Notes: generated from the letters alone by a model not told the origin. Counted from the stretch's first letter, positions 53,008 to 62,942 are shown. The stretch is DNA of 64,000 nt from JBJHDF01 sp050486405 (GCA_050486405.1 JBJHDF010000005.1:62001-126000), one strand, 5' to 3'. Numbers and translations: made by a program.

Positions 53008-53277
53008 ATGCCCGTCGCCAAGATCATCATCAGCAACAAGCGCGGACTCCACGCTCGGGCCGCCGCTCGCTTCGCGGCGCTTGCGAACGAATACTGCTGT
53101 CAGGTGCAGGTGCGCAGCACCGGCGATTGGGTAAACGGTAAAAGCGTCATGTCGCTGATGCTGCTGGCCGCCTCCATGGGCACCAGCATCGAAATTCGGA
53201 CCGAGGGAGAAGACGCCGATACGGCCCTAAGGGCAATTTGTAGTCTGATCGAAGACAAGTTCGAGGAAGGGGAATAG
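53008..53277 (+). CDS. ptsO: Nitrogen PTS phosphocarrier protein NPr
   Basis: 89-residue HPr-like protein. His15 in the NKRGLHARAAARFA motif, and NGKSVMSLMLLAA with the second conserved region. Six bases after rapZ; it ends the rpoN operon. Confidence 0.95.
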   Translation: MPVAKIIISNKRGLHARAAARFAALANEYCCQVQVRSTGDWVNGKSVMSLMLLAASMGTSIEIRTEGEDADTALRAICSLIEDKFEEGE

Positions 53278-53359
53278 CAAGCCCTGTGGCACAGACATCA
53301 GCACAATCATAGGAAAATGCCGTAAAATGACGGCCGTTTCACACGCTCAGGGGGCAGAT

Positions 53360-54718
53360 ATGTCAGTATTATGCAGGTGGTGCCTGACACTGCTGGTGGC
53401 GACCCTGCTGTTGCCGGGCTGTGGTGGCGACGCGGATCAAAATTGGCGCGGCAGCAGAGATCCCCACGGCTACGGGGGACTGCAGCATTTCGTCCCAGCC
53501 GATCCAGACTCCCCCTATGCCGACACTCTGAAGGATTGCGCCCACCTGTTTATCCGCGACAGCAGCCTCAACTCCCGTTATCAATTTTGCCCACTGTCCA
53601 AGCTGCCCTTCCTTGGCCAGGAAAGCGAGCAGCCTACCCGGGAGCAAATACTGCAGCGCACTCTGGTCTCGCACCCCTGGATGGCCACTCGCTTTGAGCA
53701 GTTGCTCGACGAAATGCCCGACGACACGCTGTTGTTGATGCGCAGCATCACTGCCGTGGTGATCGGTGCCGACATCCGGCCCGCCTACTATTGGAGCGCC
53801 ACCGGCGCCATCTATCTGGATCCCGCAGCGCTGTGGCTCACCGCCAGCGAGCGCAGCACCATTTCCCGCGATCCTGATTACCGCTCCGATTTCGGTCGGG
53901 ATCTGACCTTCAACTCCCGTTGGCGCTACGTCAAGGGCAACGATTACGCCTGGCCTTCCTACAGCCTGCACGACCACAGTGTCGCCAGCCGCCCCCTTGA
54001 GCACATAGTACAACCCATGGCGCGCCTGCTTTTTCATGAGCTGGCGCACGCTGCGGACTTCATTCCCATGAGCTTGATCCACCAACTGGACATGCACGAC
54101 ACTCCCGCCTCCGCCACCAGCAAATTTGCGAACCAGCGGGTGTCGGTGCAAATGACCAACAGCTATCCCTTGCAGTCGGACATGCTCTTCGGGCTGGCGG
54201 AAGTCATGTTTGGGGGTAAGAGCGCCAGCACCGCTCAGAAAAACCTCAGCGCCGAAGAAGTTGGACTGGCGTTCGCCGAAGACTATGCCAACGACGATTA
54301 CGCCTATTACAGCATCTACGAAGACCTGGCCATGCTGGTAGAGGAAGTAATGATGCTATACCACTTCAGCACCAGTCGGGAGGTTGGCTACACCGATGCC
54401 CCCCAGCGCGAACAGGTATACTGCGAGGATCTGATCGTACGCTGGGGCGTACGCCACCGCGTCGGCGACCCGCGCCTGCGCCCCCGACTGCAACTGGGAT
54501 TGCAGCTGTTGCTCGACACGCAGGATGTAGACCACTACCTGGCATCGTTGCCACCGACACAGCATCTGAACATCGGCGTCGACTGGTGCACCAACCTCAG
54601 CCAGTTTGGCGCCACCAAGTCTGATCGGGCACAGGCGCGGAAATCCGGGTTGACCCCGGTGTCCCGGTCTCTGGACCAGCACCAGCCAAGTGCGCATCAT
54701 CTGCCCGGGGTTCACTGA
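53360..54718 (+). CDS. Uncharacterised lipoprotein with an HExxH zinc-metallopeptidase motif
   Basis: 452 residues with signal peptide and lipobox LPGC (Cys21), next residues Gly-Gly. The zinc motif HELAHAADF spans His226, Glu227, His230, with an acidic third-ligand candidate in the later YEDLAMLVEEVMMLYHF stretch (about 325). The HELxHxxD form is that of gluzincin-like peptidases. The family is not one I recognise; many Trp and Tyr residues and several Cys (SRYQFCPLSKLPF, DWCTN) suggest an exported folded domain. ATG 53360 has AGGGGG nearby. Lies between npr and darP, a place normally without such a gene. Confidence 0.7.
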   Translation: MSVLCRWCLTLLVATLLLPGCGGDADQNWRGSRDPHGYGGLQHFVPADPDSPYADTLKDCAHLFIRDSSLNSRYQFCPLSKLPFLGQESEQPTREQILQRTLVSHPWMATRFEQLLDEMPDDTLLLMRSITAVVIGADIRPAYYWSATGAIYLDPAALWLTASERSTISRDPDYRSDFGRDLTFNSRWRYVKGNDYAWPSYSLHDHSVASRPLEHIVQPMARLLFHELAHAADFIPMSLIHQLDMHDTPASATSKFANQRVSVQMTNSYPLQSDMLFGLAEVMFGGKSASTAQKNLSAEEVGLAFAEDYANDDYAYYSIYEDLAMLVEEVMMLYHFSTSREVGYTDAPQREQVYCEDLIVRWGVRHRVGDPRLRPRLQLGLQLLLDTQDVDHYLASLPPTQHLNIGVDWCTNLSQFGATKSDRAQARKSGLTPVSRSLDQHQPSAHHLPGVH

Positions 54719-54751
54719 ACCCCTGCTCATTAAGCGATAACCGGTAAACGC

Positions 54752-55249
54752 ATGATTGACGAATACGCTGGCGAAGAAACACGCAAAAGCAAGTCTCAGG
54801 TAAAACGCGAGATGCACGCCCTGCAGGAACTTGGCCGGCAACTGGTGGAACTGAACGAGCGGCAAACGGAGCAGGTTCCGCTCACGCCTCAGCTGGAAAA
54901 AGCCATCATCGAAGCTCGCCGCCTGCCGCACCGCGAAGCCCGGCGGCGACAGCTGCAGTATATTGGCAAGCTGATGCGGGAAGCCGATCATCAAGCTATC
55001 GCCGACGCATTGGAGCGGTTGCGTTCCGTCAACGATCGACACATTCATCTACAGCACCTTGCCGAGCAATGGCGGGACAGGTTGATGAGTGGCGACAGCC
55101 ATGCGCTGGAAACCTTTATCGATGAATACCCCCAGGCAGATATCCAGCATCTGCGTCAGATTCTACGCCTGGCGCTGAAGGAAAAGGCACAGGATAAGCC
55201 TCCCGCGCAGGCACGCAAACTGTTTCGCTATATCCGGGATCTGCTGTAG
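54752..55249 (+). CDS. darP: Ribosome biogenesis factor DarP (YjgA)
   Basis: 165-residue DUF615 protein: KSKSQVKREMHALQELGRQLV, RLPHREARRRQLQYIGKLMRE, and a C-terminal helical part (KLFRYIRDLL). In E. coli it helps late 50S assembly. In many gammaproteobacteria it is near tldD/pmbA; here it is next to the metallopeptidase lipoprotein and convergent with yhdP. Confidence 0.93.
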   Translation: MIDEYAGEETRKSKSQVKREMHALQELGRQLVELNERQTEQVPLTPQLEKAIIEARRLPHREARRRQLQYIGKLMREADHQAIADALERLRSVNDRHIHLQHLAEQWRDRLMSGDSHALETFIDEYPQADIQHLRQILRLALKEKAQDKPPAQARKLFRYIRDLL

Positions 55250-55282
55250 TGGGTTGTGGTCGGTGATGTGTGACGCACTTTG

Positions 55283-58200
55283 TTAGTTGTCGCCGTTGCT
55301 TCTCAAGTTCGCATCGCTTTCGAACATGCGATCAAAACGCATCTGGGGGTCATCCCAACTACCGCGAATACTGTAAGTAACGCTGGTAGCCTGATCGACT
55401 TGCCGCTCAAATAATTTGCTCACCACGTAAACGCCCACCGCCGTCGGCAAGCCCGCCGCCAAGGCGGCCAGAAAGGTGAGATTGCCGGCCACCGGAAGCG
55501 TCGCCACCAAGCGGGCATCAATGGTTTCCTGCTCCAAATTGACGCTGCCACCAAGCTGCATGCGGCTGGACGGACTGCGCACCTGCAGCGGTTCGTCAAA
55601 GTACATCATGCCTCTGCTGAAACGTACCTGTCCGCGCACTTCGTCGTAAGCCAAACCGCTTTGATAAAGATCGGAAAAATCCAATCGCAAACGACGAGCC
55701 AACGAATCGAAGTTAAGCAACGACAGCAAACGCAGTATGCCATCGCCGGCACTGGGGTCGCGACGAAAGCTGCCCTGCTGCAAAGATAATTGTAGACTGC
55801 CTTCCAGGCTTGTGAGAGCAAACTCGTGAGGCGCGCCACTCCAGCCAACGTTGATGTCGTAGCGTGCCGAGCGGCTGTTGAGAATATCTGGTTGGCTCCA
55901 GGACTGCAGCACGGCTGCCATATCGCCGGCCTCCGCTCGGGCGGCAATGCGAGTGTATGTGCCGCGGTCATCATGAAACCAGTACAGAATCGCACCGTCT
56001 TCGTCTTCCTCGCCGGCCAGCGACAGCCCACGAATGTTGCCGTTGATATCGCGCACCACCAAACCGTCGTCACCCGGCCGCATACTGAACGACCAATCGC
56101 CAAAGTCATCGCCGTCCAGTGTCAGCTCGGCCACGCGGACATCCGCGCCAGGCAAAAGACGGGGATCGAACGGGGTGGCATCAGTATCTTCCGCCACGTC
56201 GTCCTCGGCAGCGCCCCACCGCAGTGCTTCCCGGGTCAGATGCAGGTAATCCAGCGAAAGCTGCATGGGTTGTTCACTACCCTCCGGCGGCAACAGCAAG
56301 CGTCCTCCCAGCACATCATTGAAAAACTCCAGGCTCCAGACATCGTCTTCCCTGCTGGCGTCAATGCGGGTTTCGTGCAAGCGCAGGCGACCCAGCTCGT
56401 GTTCGCCAAGCGTCATGGACAAACGCAAAGGTAATTGCTCGACCGCTGGGGCCAGGGCTTGTTCCGGATCCCCCCCCAACTGTACAGAATAATCGCTGTA
56501 GCGGGCGATCACCTCGCGCCAACTGTCGATATCCAGCGACGGTAGATTTCCGCGCAACTGAAACTGCGGCTCCGATGCGAGCACCGCCCGGTCGTGAACG
56601 GCAACAGTAGCATTGAGCAACCGCTGTGATTCTCGCTGCAGCTGGAAAACGCCGTGCAGCAAATCGCCGTAGCGCACGTCGAGCAAAGCGGTCTGTCCGC
56701 CAAGAACATAGTTGGCCAGCAGCGAGCGGGATTCATCCGGCGACTTTCCATAAGTGTCCGGCAGGTTCACCCGAACACCTTCCAGGTCGCTGGAAAAACT
56801 CAGTGCCGCAGTCAGGGCATCGGCGTCGTCAGGATCGCGATCGTGAAAAAGCTCCACTCGGCCATTATAATTGACGGTACCATCGAGAAATAGAATTTCA
56901 GGACGATTACTCCAGCGAGCCAGTTCCTCGCTGGCCACGGCGCCCTCAACACCGACCACCGTGCGCACTCGCTGCTGCGTGTCCGGCTCTGACTCCACAG
57001 TGACAGTCAGTGGATGTCCGAACATCTGGCCGGTCAGGGACTCTGACCGCAGCCCTTCATTATCGCTGTAGCGCAGCCGCCCCTTAACCTGAGACAAACG
57101 CAGGTCGTAATTGTCAAGGTTGAGAGTAGGTGCGTCTATGTCCACCACCAACTGGGTGGACAAACCAGGTTCTCCCGGTTGCAGGGGGATTGCCAACTCC
57201 AGCTGCGCCAGCATGTTGCCATGCAGATACCAGGCGTCCAGATGGTCGCCCACATAATTTCGCAGCCAACTTTCCCGCAATACCCGAATGCCATCGCTGG
57301 CGATTCCATCTACCACACCATCGACCCGAAGCAGCATACCTTCGCCCTCGGGATTGTGATTCACTTGCACCCGCGCGTCTCGCACCAGACTGTTGTACAG
57401 ACGACTTTTGTTGACTACGGCCTCCACACGATTGTTATCCAGTAACAGGCGGCCGCTAACTTCGCGCAGCATGGGCCAATCGGTGTGGTAACGCAAATTG
57501 GCACCATCGACATCCAACGCTAGCTGGTAAGTTGTGGCTGCCTCATCGCCGGCGTTCAAGGTGCCGCGAAAGATAAAACCTGCGCTGCTGGCAACTCCTG
57601 GGTTTTGCGTACCTACGCTTTCATCCAACCAATGACGCAGCGTTTGCGGCACCAGTTGCGGTACATATTTACTGTACAGCCCCGCTGTCATATTCCGACC
57701 GCCGATGTGCAGGTACAGATCGATGTCACCACTGTTTATCTCCCAGGGTAACGCCAACCACAAGTAACCGGTGGCTGATTCGCCGTCGTTTGTCAACTGC
57801 AAGGGACCACTGTTGACGTAGATGCGATTGTCGTCGGGACGCAGCCACCAAGCGACCTGCCCCCGAGCCTGGCGATATTCCATGGCCTGGGCATAGACGT
57901 CAGCGAAATACATGGAAAATCCATCGTCGCTGCGCAGATCGACAAAGCCACCCTGCATATCGGCTTGCACAAAGCCATTGACATTGGTAAACGCCGGCAC
58001 ATTGCTCCAGCTATCCACCGCCACATCGCGCAGATTGGCAGTTAGGCGCCACTGCTTAGGGTTATCCAGCGGCAGTTGCAGGCGTACTCGTTGCAACTGA
58101 CCTCGCGGTTGCAAACTGGAAAAGACATTTTGCAGAGTTTCGGTGCCATGACGCTGTAGATCGGGCTGCAATTGGCTATGCCAGCGTTCAAGGTCAATTT

Positions 58201-59284
58201 CCGCCAGTTGCAGTTGCAGCGGCATGCCCTGCCCGCGATAGAAGGCGCCAAGACTAATATCGTCCAACTGCGAGTTGTTCCACTCCAGCGATAAATCCTG
58301 TAGCGCCAGATGCCAGTGACCATTGCGCAGCCAGGAACCATGCACCCGGGTTTGCAAGTGATGCAAATTGACATAGTGCTCACCCGCCGGGATGGGCAGC
58401 TCCTGCAAGTGCAATGCACCGTTTAGATCATAGCCTTCACCACCGGGACGACTGTTAAACCACAAACGTGCGTCCAAGGTACCCTCGGCATGCAACTGAT
58501 CGCTGCCGGCACCGTCAAACAGCAGTCCCCAGAGGGCAGCCAAGGGTTCGGTAGTGGGAAATTCCTGAAATTCCAGGTAACCCCGTGAACGGAACTGGCG
58601 CCGATTACCGGGATTGCCATCGCCCTCCAGCACCAGATGGGCAGTGCCGGGTCGATTGTCCAGCGCAATCCGCAGCGACAGTCGATGGAAGGTACCGCTG
58701 TTCTCGAGCAGTAACGATGGCGCAAACAGCTCAGCACTGTGTCCGTCGGAAAAGTGGAATGTCAAGTGGCTGCGTTGAAACTCAACGTGTTCACCGAGCA
58801 GAAACACGTCGTAAACATCGTCCGGCTGTACCGCGCGAGGCACCGCCGCCTGCAGTTCTTCTTCGGCATCGGATTCCGGCAGGCCGGCGATTCCCCAGCG
58901 ACCGGCACTGTTCTGAAAGAACGACAAACGCGCACCATCAAGGGTCAGGGTACCCCAGATTGGGCGAAAACTGCTCACACTGGACAGGATATCCAACCTC
59001 AGGCGGGCGTGGTCTAGCGAGAGAATCGGGTCATCATCCCGGTTGCTCAGCCGCACGTCGTAGGCATCGAGCACGGGCATGAGGCCCTCCCACTGAACCT
59101 CAATGGCACCCACCGATACCGGCACATCCAACTGCCGGGATAGATAATCCGCCAGTTCCTCGTGGTAATCGTTGGCCAGGTGGGAGAAGCTGCGCCCCAG
59201 CTGCACCAGTACTGCCAGCGCTATCAGCAGCACCGCACAGATCAGGTAGAATTTTTTCAGCACATAGCGAATCACGCCGAGCAT
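55283..59284 (-). CDS. yhdP: YhdP family AsmA-like envelope protein
   Basis: 1333 residues. N-terminal membrane anchor (about 8-32), long periplasmic AsmA-like repeat domain and a C-terminal DUF3971-type region (GAPHEFALTSLEGSLQLSLQ, LNFDSLARRLRLDFSDLYQSG, AGLPTAVGVYVVSKLFERQVD). YhdP, TamB and YdbH are proposed bridges for phospholipid transport to the outer membrane. ATG 59284 has GGAG 9-10 bases before. Last of the mreB-mreC-mreD-maf-rng-yhdP series. Confidence 0.92.
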   Translation of the reverse strand: MLGVIRYVLKKFYLICAVLLIALAVLVQLGRSFSHLANDYHEELADYLSRQLDVPVSVGAIEVQWEGLMPVLDAYDVRLSNRDDDPILSLDHARLRLDILSSVSSFRPIWGTLTLDGARLSFFQNSAGRWGIAGLPESDAEEELQAAVPRAVQPDDVYDVFLLGEHVEFQRSHLTFHFSDGHSAELFAPSLLLENSGTFHRLSLRIALDNRPGTAHLVLEGDGNPGNRRQFRSRGYLEFQEFPTTEPLAALWGLLFDGAGSDQLHAEGTLDARLWFNSRPGGEGYDLNGALHLQELPIPAGEHYVNLHHLQTRVHGSWLRNGHWHLALQDLSLEWNNSQLDDISLGAFYRGQGMPLQLQLAEIDLERWHSQLQPDLQRHGTETLQNVFSSLQPRGQLQRVRLQLPLDNPKQWRLTANLRDVAVDSWSNVPAFTNVNGFVQADMQGGFVDLRSDDGFSMYFADVYAQAMEYRQARGQVAWWLRPDDNRIYVNSGPLQLTNDGESATGYLWLALPWEINSGDIDLYLHIGGRNMTAGLYSKYVPQLVPQTLRHWLDESVGTQNPGVASSAGFIFRGTLNAGDEAATTYQLALDVDGANLRYHTDWPMLREVSGRLLLDNNRVEAVVNKSRLYNSLVRDARVQVNHNPEGEGMLLRVDGVVDGIASDGIRVLRESWLRNYVGDHLDAWYLHGNMLAQLELAIPLQPGEPGLSTQLVVDIDAPTLNLDNYDLRLSQVKGRLRYSDNEGLRSESLTGQMFGHPLTVTVESEPDTQQRVRTVVGVEGAVASEELARWSNRPEILFLDGTVNYNGRVELFHDRDPDDADALTAALSFSSDLEGVRVNLPDTYGKSPDESRSLLANYVLGGQTALLDVRYGDLLHGVFQLQRESQRLLNATVAVHDRAVLASEPQFQLRGNLPSLDIDSWREVIARYSDYSVQLGGDPEQALAPAVEQLPLRLSMTLGEHELGRLRLHETRIDASREDDVWSLEFFNDVLGGRLLLPPEGSEQPMQLSLDYLHLTREALRWGAAEDDVAEDTDATPFDPRLLPGADVRVAELTLDGDDFGDWSFSMRPGDDGLVVRDINGNIRGLSLAGEEDEDGAILYWFHDDRGTYTRIAARAEAGDMAAVLQSWSQPDILNSRSARYDINVGWSGAPHEFALTSLEGSLQLSLQQGSFRRDPSAGDGILRLLSLLNFDSLARRLRLDFSDLYQSGLAYDEVRGQVRFSRGMMYFDEPLQVRSPSSRMQLGGSVNLEQETIDARLVATLPVAGNLTFLAALAAGLPTAVGVYVVSKLFERQVDQATSVTYSIRGSWDDPQMRFDRMFESDANLRSNGDN

Positions 59285-59379
59285 GAACTGCAACTCCTCA
59301 GGGCTCGATAAGCCTGGGGCCGGCGGCCCCACCGACTATGTTACGCCCTTGGCGCCCAGCTTCAAGCCCAGGATTCAGC

Positions 59380-60843
59380 CTACACGAGAACAATATCGTA
59401 CTGCTCCTGAAAATACAGTGGTTCCACCTGAAATTCGATGGTGCGTTGGATAAAGGCTTCCAGGTCCGCGACATAGGCCGCCTCTTCGTCCAACAACCGG
59501 TCAACGACTACTTGGGACGCCAGTACCAGAAATTTCTGGTTGTCGTAGGCTCTGGCCTCGCGGAGAATTTCACGAAATATTTCATAGCAGATAGTCTCTG
59601 CCGACTTTACCCTCCCCCTACCACGGCAGACCGGACAGGGCTCGCACAACATCTGGCCCAGGGATTCCCGGGTGCGCTTACGCGCCATTTCCACCAAACC
59701 CAACTCCGACACCCCGGTAATGCGGGTTTTGGCATGATCCTTTTCCAGGGCTTTTTCCAACGTACGCAACACCTGCCGCTGGTGCTCCGGATCTTCCATA
59801 TCGATAAAATCAAGGACAATGATACCGCCCAGGTTGCGTAATCGCAGTTGCCTGGCGATGGCGCTGGCCGCCTCCAGGTTGGTCTTGAAAATGGTTTCTT
59901 CGAGATTGCGTCGTCCAACAAAAGCGCCTGTGTTGACGTCCACTGTCGTCATAGCTTCGGTCTGTTCAATCAACAGGTAGCCATTGGATTTCAGATTGAC
60001 ACGGGTTTCCAGCGCCCGGCCGATCTCTTCCTCCACACCGTACAGATCCATCAGCGGCCGTTCACCGGTGTAGAACTCGATCAACTCGGTTAACTGAGAA
60101 CAGTAGCTGGCGGAAAACTCACGCATTTGGTTCCAGCTGGCTTCCGAGTCCACGCGAATTTTTTCGATGGGTGCGCGCGCCAGATCGCGCAGCACCCGCA
60201 GAAACAGCGGCATGTCTTCGTGGATGACCTTCGGCGCTCGGGCATCCACCAGATTGGCACTGATGTCGCCCCAAAGTTTCTGCAAAAAGGGCAAGTCGGC
60301 GACAATGGCCTCGGCGCTGGCGCCTTCGGCCACAGTGCGCACGATAAAACCGCCATCAATTTCCCGCTCTTTTGCCGTGTTCATCACCAGTTGCTGCAGC
60401 CGCTCTCGTTCCTGCTCGTCCTCGATGCGACTGGACACGCCGAAGTGACTACTCTTGGGCATATACACCAGATAGCGGGACGAAAGCGTGAGGTTGGTAG
60501 TCAGGCGCGCTCCCTTGGAGCTGATGGGTTCCTTGCTGACCTGCACCAGCAGCGTCTGACCTTCGCGCAACAGGCCGCGAATGTCCGGTTGGTCCGAGCG
60601 GCGGGTTTCGCCGCCGTCAAATACCAGATCGGACACGTGAATAAATGCCGTGCGGGCCAACCCTATATCGACGAACGCCGCCTGCATGCCCGGCAGTACC
60701 CGCACCACTTTGCCGAGATAGATGTTACCCAGGTAGCCGCGGGCATGGTTGCGCTCAACATAGAGTTCCTGCAGCACGCCGTTTTCCAGCAGCGCCACCC
60801 GGGTCTCCGCTGCGGACACATTGATCAGAATTTCTTCACTCAT
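59380..60843 (-). CDS. rng: Ribonuclease G
   Basis: 487 residues. S1 RNA-binding domain (about 37-125, GNIYLGKVVRVLPGMQAAFVDIG), catalytic DNase I-like region with TTVDVNTGAFVG (metal-binding Asp) and IIVLDFIDMED, and the zinc-link CPVCRGRG near residue 405. No long C-terminal scaffold, so it is RNase G, not E. Overlaps maf by eight bases. Confidence 0.96.
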   Translation of the reverse strand: MSEEILINVSAAETRVALLENGVLQELYVERNHARGYLGNIYLGKVVRVLPGMQAAFVDIGLARTAFIHVSDLVFDGGETRRSDQPDIRGLLREGQTLLVQVSKEPISSKGARLTTNLTLSSRYLVYMPKSSHFGVSSRIEDEQERERLQQLVMNTAKEREIDGGFIVRTVAEGASAEAIVADLPFLQKLWGDISANLVDARAPKVIHEDMPLFLRVLRDLARAPIEKIRVDSEASWNQMREFSASYCSQLTELIEFYTGERPLMDLYGVEEEIGRALETRVNLKSNGYLLIEQTEAMTTVDVNTGAFVGRRNLEETIFKTNLEAASAIARQLRLRNLGGIIVLDFIDMEDPEHQRQVLRTLEKALEKDHAKTRITGVSELGLVEMARKRTRESLGQMLCEPCPVCRGRGRVKSAETICYEIFREILREARAYDNQKFLVLASQVVVDRLLDEEAAYVADLEAFIQRTIEFQVEPLYFQEQYDIVLV

Positions 60844-61465
60844 TGATATCGCCTTCCGCTATCTGCCACCAGGGTACGTCAAAGTGGGTCAACAGCGCCG
60901 CAGTCGCCTCCAGGGGCAGCCCCACCACGGCGCTGTAACTGCCGTGAATGGCCTTAACAAACACACCTCCCAGCCCTTGAATGGCGTAACCGCCGGCTTT
61001 GTCCCGGGGTTCACCAGTACGCCAATAACGAGCAATTTCTTCGTCGCTCAGTTTGCGAAAATCCACCTGGGTTTCGGACAGCTCCAGCGCCTCCCGCTGG
61101 CCTTGAACCAGTGCCACGGCAGTCAGTACACGGTGGCTGCTACCGGACATGCGTCGCAACATAGCAGCCGCATCCTCGGCATCGACTGGTTTTTCCAACA
61201 CATGATCTTCGCACACCCCCAAGGTGTCCGCCCCCAACACCGGGGCCAAGGGCCTGCCGGAGGAAACCAGTAGCTGCCAGCCGGCCCGGGCTTTCTCCAG
61301 TGCCAGGCGCCGAACGTAATTCTCCACCGTCTCGCCCGCAGTACGACGCTCTTCCACCGCCACCGGCAGGACCGCGAAACGCACACCGATCTGTGTCAGC
61401 AGTGCCCGCCGTCGTGGAGAAGCGGACGCCAGATACAAATCGGGGCTGTTACCACTGTCAGTCAT
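60836..61465 (-). CDS. maf: Maf family nucleotide pyrophosphatase (YhdE type)
   Basis: 209 residues. LYLASASPRRRALL at the N-terminus, VLGADTLGVCEDHVLEKP, and GYAIQGLGGVFVKAIHGSYSAVVGLPL. Family members hydrolyse dTTP/UTP or modified nucleotides; the genomic place between mreD and rng is that of the dTTP/UTP pyrophosphatase. Confidence 0.93.
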   Translation of the reverse strand: MTDSGNSPDLYLASASPRRRALLTQIGVRFAVLPVAVEERRTAGETVENYVRRLALEKARAGWQLLVSSGRPLAPVLGADTLGVCEDHVLEKPVDAEDAAAMLRRMSGSSHRVLTAVALVQGQREALELSETQVDFRKLSDEEIARYWRTGEPRDKAGGYAIQGLGGVFVKAIHGSYSAVVGLPLEATAALLTHFDVPWWQIAEGDINE

Positions 61466-61488
61466 AGACTAGACGACTCCCGATCATT

Positions 61489-61980
61489 TCAGCGGTTGAT
61501 TCTATAGTAGCGACGCAGCTTTTCCATAAGTGGAAACAGTAGCGGCCAAAGCAGTGCGCTGATCAGTGCCGGGTAGAGAAACTGGAACCCCGACAGCGGG
61601 CGCCCAATCATGCTTTGCACCCAATTGTCGATCAGTTGCCCGATACCAATCAGGATGAAGACCCAACAGCACTGCTGCCAACGCGTATAATTGCGCACCC
61701 GCTGGTAAGACTGCATGCAGATGTAACACACAATCAACAGGGTCAAAGCATTTTGCCCCAGGGGAGAACCTTCCAGCACGTCCAGAAAAAGACCCAGGCC
61801 CATCAACAACATCAGACTGATGCGATGAGGCAGAGTAAAGGTCCAGTAAATGGCCATCAGCAATACAAATTCCGGCCGCCACCAACGCCACTCCTGAGGC
61901 AGGGGCAACACTTCGAGCAGCAGAGCCACCATGAAGGTGGCACCGATCATCAATCGGGAGTGCAGGACAAGGGGGTCCAT
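61489..61980 (-). CDS. mreD: Rod shape-determining protein MreD
   Basis: 163-residue inner-membrane protein with five to six spans (for example FMVALLLEVLPLPQEWRWW, LLMGLGLFLDVLEGSPLGQNAL). Part of the elongasome. Its ATG overlaps the mreC stop by one base. Confidence 0.93.
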   Translation of the reverse strand: MDPLVLHSRLMIGATFMVALLLEVLPLPQEWRWWRPEFVLLMAIYWTFTLPHRISLMLLMGLGLFLDVLEGSPLGQNALTLLIVCYICMQSYQRVRNYTRWQQCCWVFILIGIGQLIDNWVQSMIGRPLSGFQFLYPALISALLWPLLFPLMEKLRRYYRINR

Positions 61981-62822
61981 CAGGAATCGTCACGACGGTC
62001 GGTGGGTGACCGGAATACCAGTAGCACATGACGACTGCGGTCCAGACGAGCCATGGGCCGCACCTCAACCCGGGCGAAGGCCTGGCCCGGATCGCGCACT
62101 ACCCGCTCAACTTCAGCCACTGGATAACCTGCGGGAAACCGCCCACCCAGACCGGAACTGACCAGCATGTCCCCCTCGCGGATGTCGGTGGTATTGGACA
62201 CATGGCGCAGAAACAGCCGATTGAGATCACCACTGCCCTCGGCAATGCTGCGCACACCATTGCGATTGACCTGAACCGGCAACGCGTGACTGACGTCGGT
62301 AATCAACAGTACTCTGCTGGAAAAGGGATTGACTTCGATGACCTGCCCCATCAGACCAAAAGCGTCCAGTACCGACTGCCCCACGTAAACGCCATGCCGG
62401 CTGCCGCGATTGAGCACCACCGTATGGCTCAGGGGGTTGGGCGACACGCCAATCAACTCTGCCACCAGTACGTGATCTTCCAGTACATCACTGGCATTGA
62501 GCAATTGCCGCAGGCGCACATTCTCCGCCGCCAGCACCGCCATCTGCTGCAGCTTGCGCTGATGAATCAGCAGTTCGGTGCGCAGCGCTTCGTTTTCGGA
62601 CTGCAGGTCCAGCCGACTGACAAACGCTTCCTTGCGCCAGTTGTCGACACGAGTGGGCACGTCAGCAACCCAATAAAAGGGAGCCGCCAGAGTGCCCAAC
62701 TTGTTTCTCACAGGGTCCAGCCAGTCTGTATAGAGACTGACCAGCACCAGACTCAGAGCCAGGGCACTGAGTATCAGCACCCGGGAGGCCACCGCCGGCT
62801 TTTTGGAAAATAGGGTTTTAAT
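61980..62822 (-). CDS. mreC: Rod shape-determining protein MreC (probable ATT start)
   Basis: 280 residues from ATT 62822: one membrane span (about 18-35), a coiled coil (about 70-100), and the beta-domain (NRGSRHGVYVGQSV, SSRVLLITDVSHALPVQVNRNGVR, LVSSGLGGRFPAGYPVAEV). No ATG, GTG or TTG opens the frame above GTG 62792, and that GTG has no ribosome site. From ATT the N-terminus reads KTLFSKKPAVASRV, similar to IKPLFSKGPS in E. coli and Pseudomonas MreC. GGGGG lies 7 bases before the ATT. An in-frame TGA above it rules out a longer start. If GTG 62792 is used, the protein is 270 residues. Confidence 0.94.
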   Translation of the reverse strand: MKTLFSKKPAVASRVLILSALALSLVLVSLYTDWLDPVRNKLGTLAAPFYWVADVPTRVDNWRKEAFVSRLDLQSENEALRTELLIHQRKLQQMAVLAAENVRLRQLLNASDVLEDHVLVAELIGVSPNPLSHTVVLNRGSRHGVYVGQSVLDAFGLMGQVIEVNPFSSRVLLITDVSHALPVQVNRNGVRSIAEGSGDLNRLFLRHVSNTTDIREGDMLVSSGLGGRFPAGYPVAEVERVVRDPGQAFARVEVRPMARLDRSRHVLLVFRSPTDRRDDS

Positions 62823-62911
62823 AGTGATTCCCCCTGCTGAAAGAGCTCACCTCATTGGTGAGCCACCGCCCTGCGGACAAACTGCCATTGTAGCAGCATC
62901 CGGAAGGCATT

Positions 62912-62934
62912 AAAGCCCCGGAATACGGGGCTTT
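62912..62934 (-). terminator. Hairpin between mreB and mreC
   Basis: AAAGCCCCG (62912-62920) and CGGGGCTTT (62926-62934) form a nine-base stem with a five-base loop, just after the mreB stop. The following T run is short (TTTAA), so it may be a partial terminator that reduces mreCD relative to mreB. Confidence 0.5.
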
Positions 62935-62942
62935 CAGGAGGT

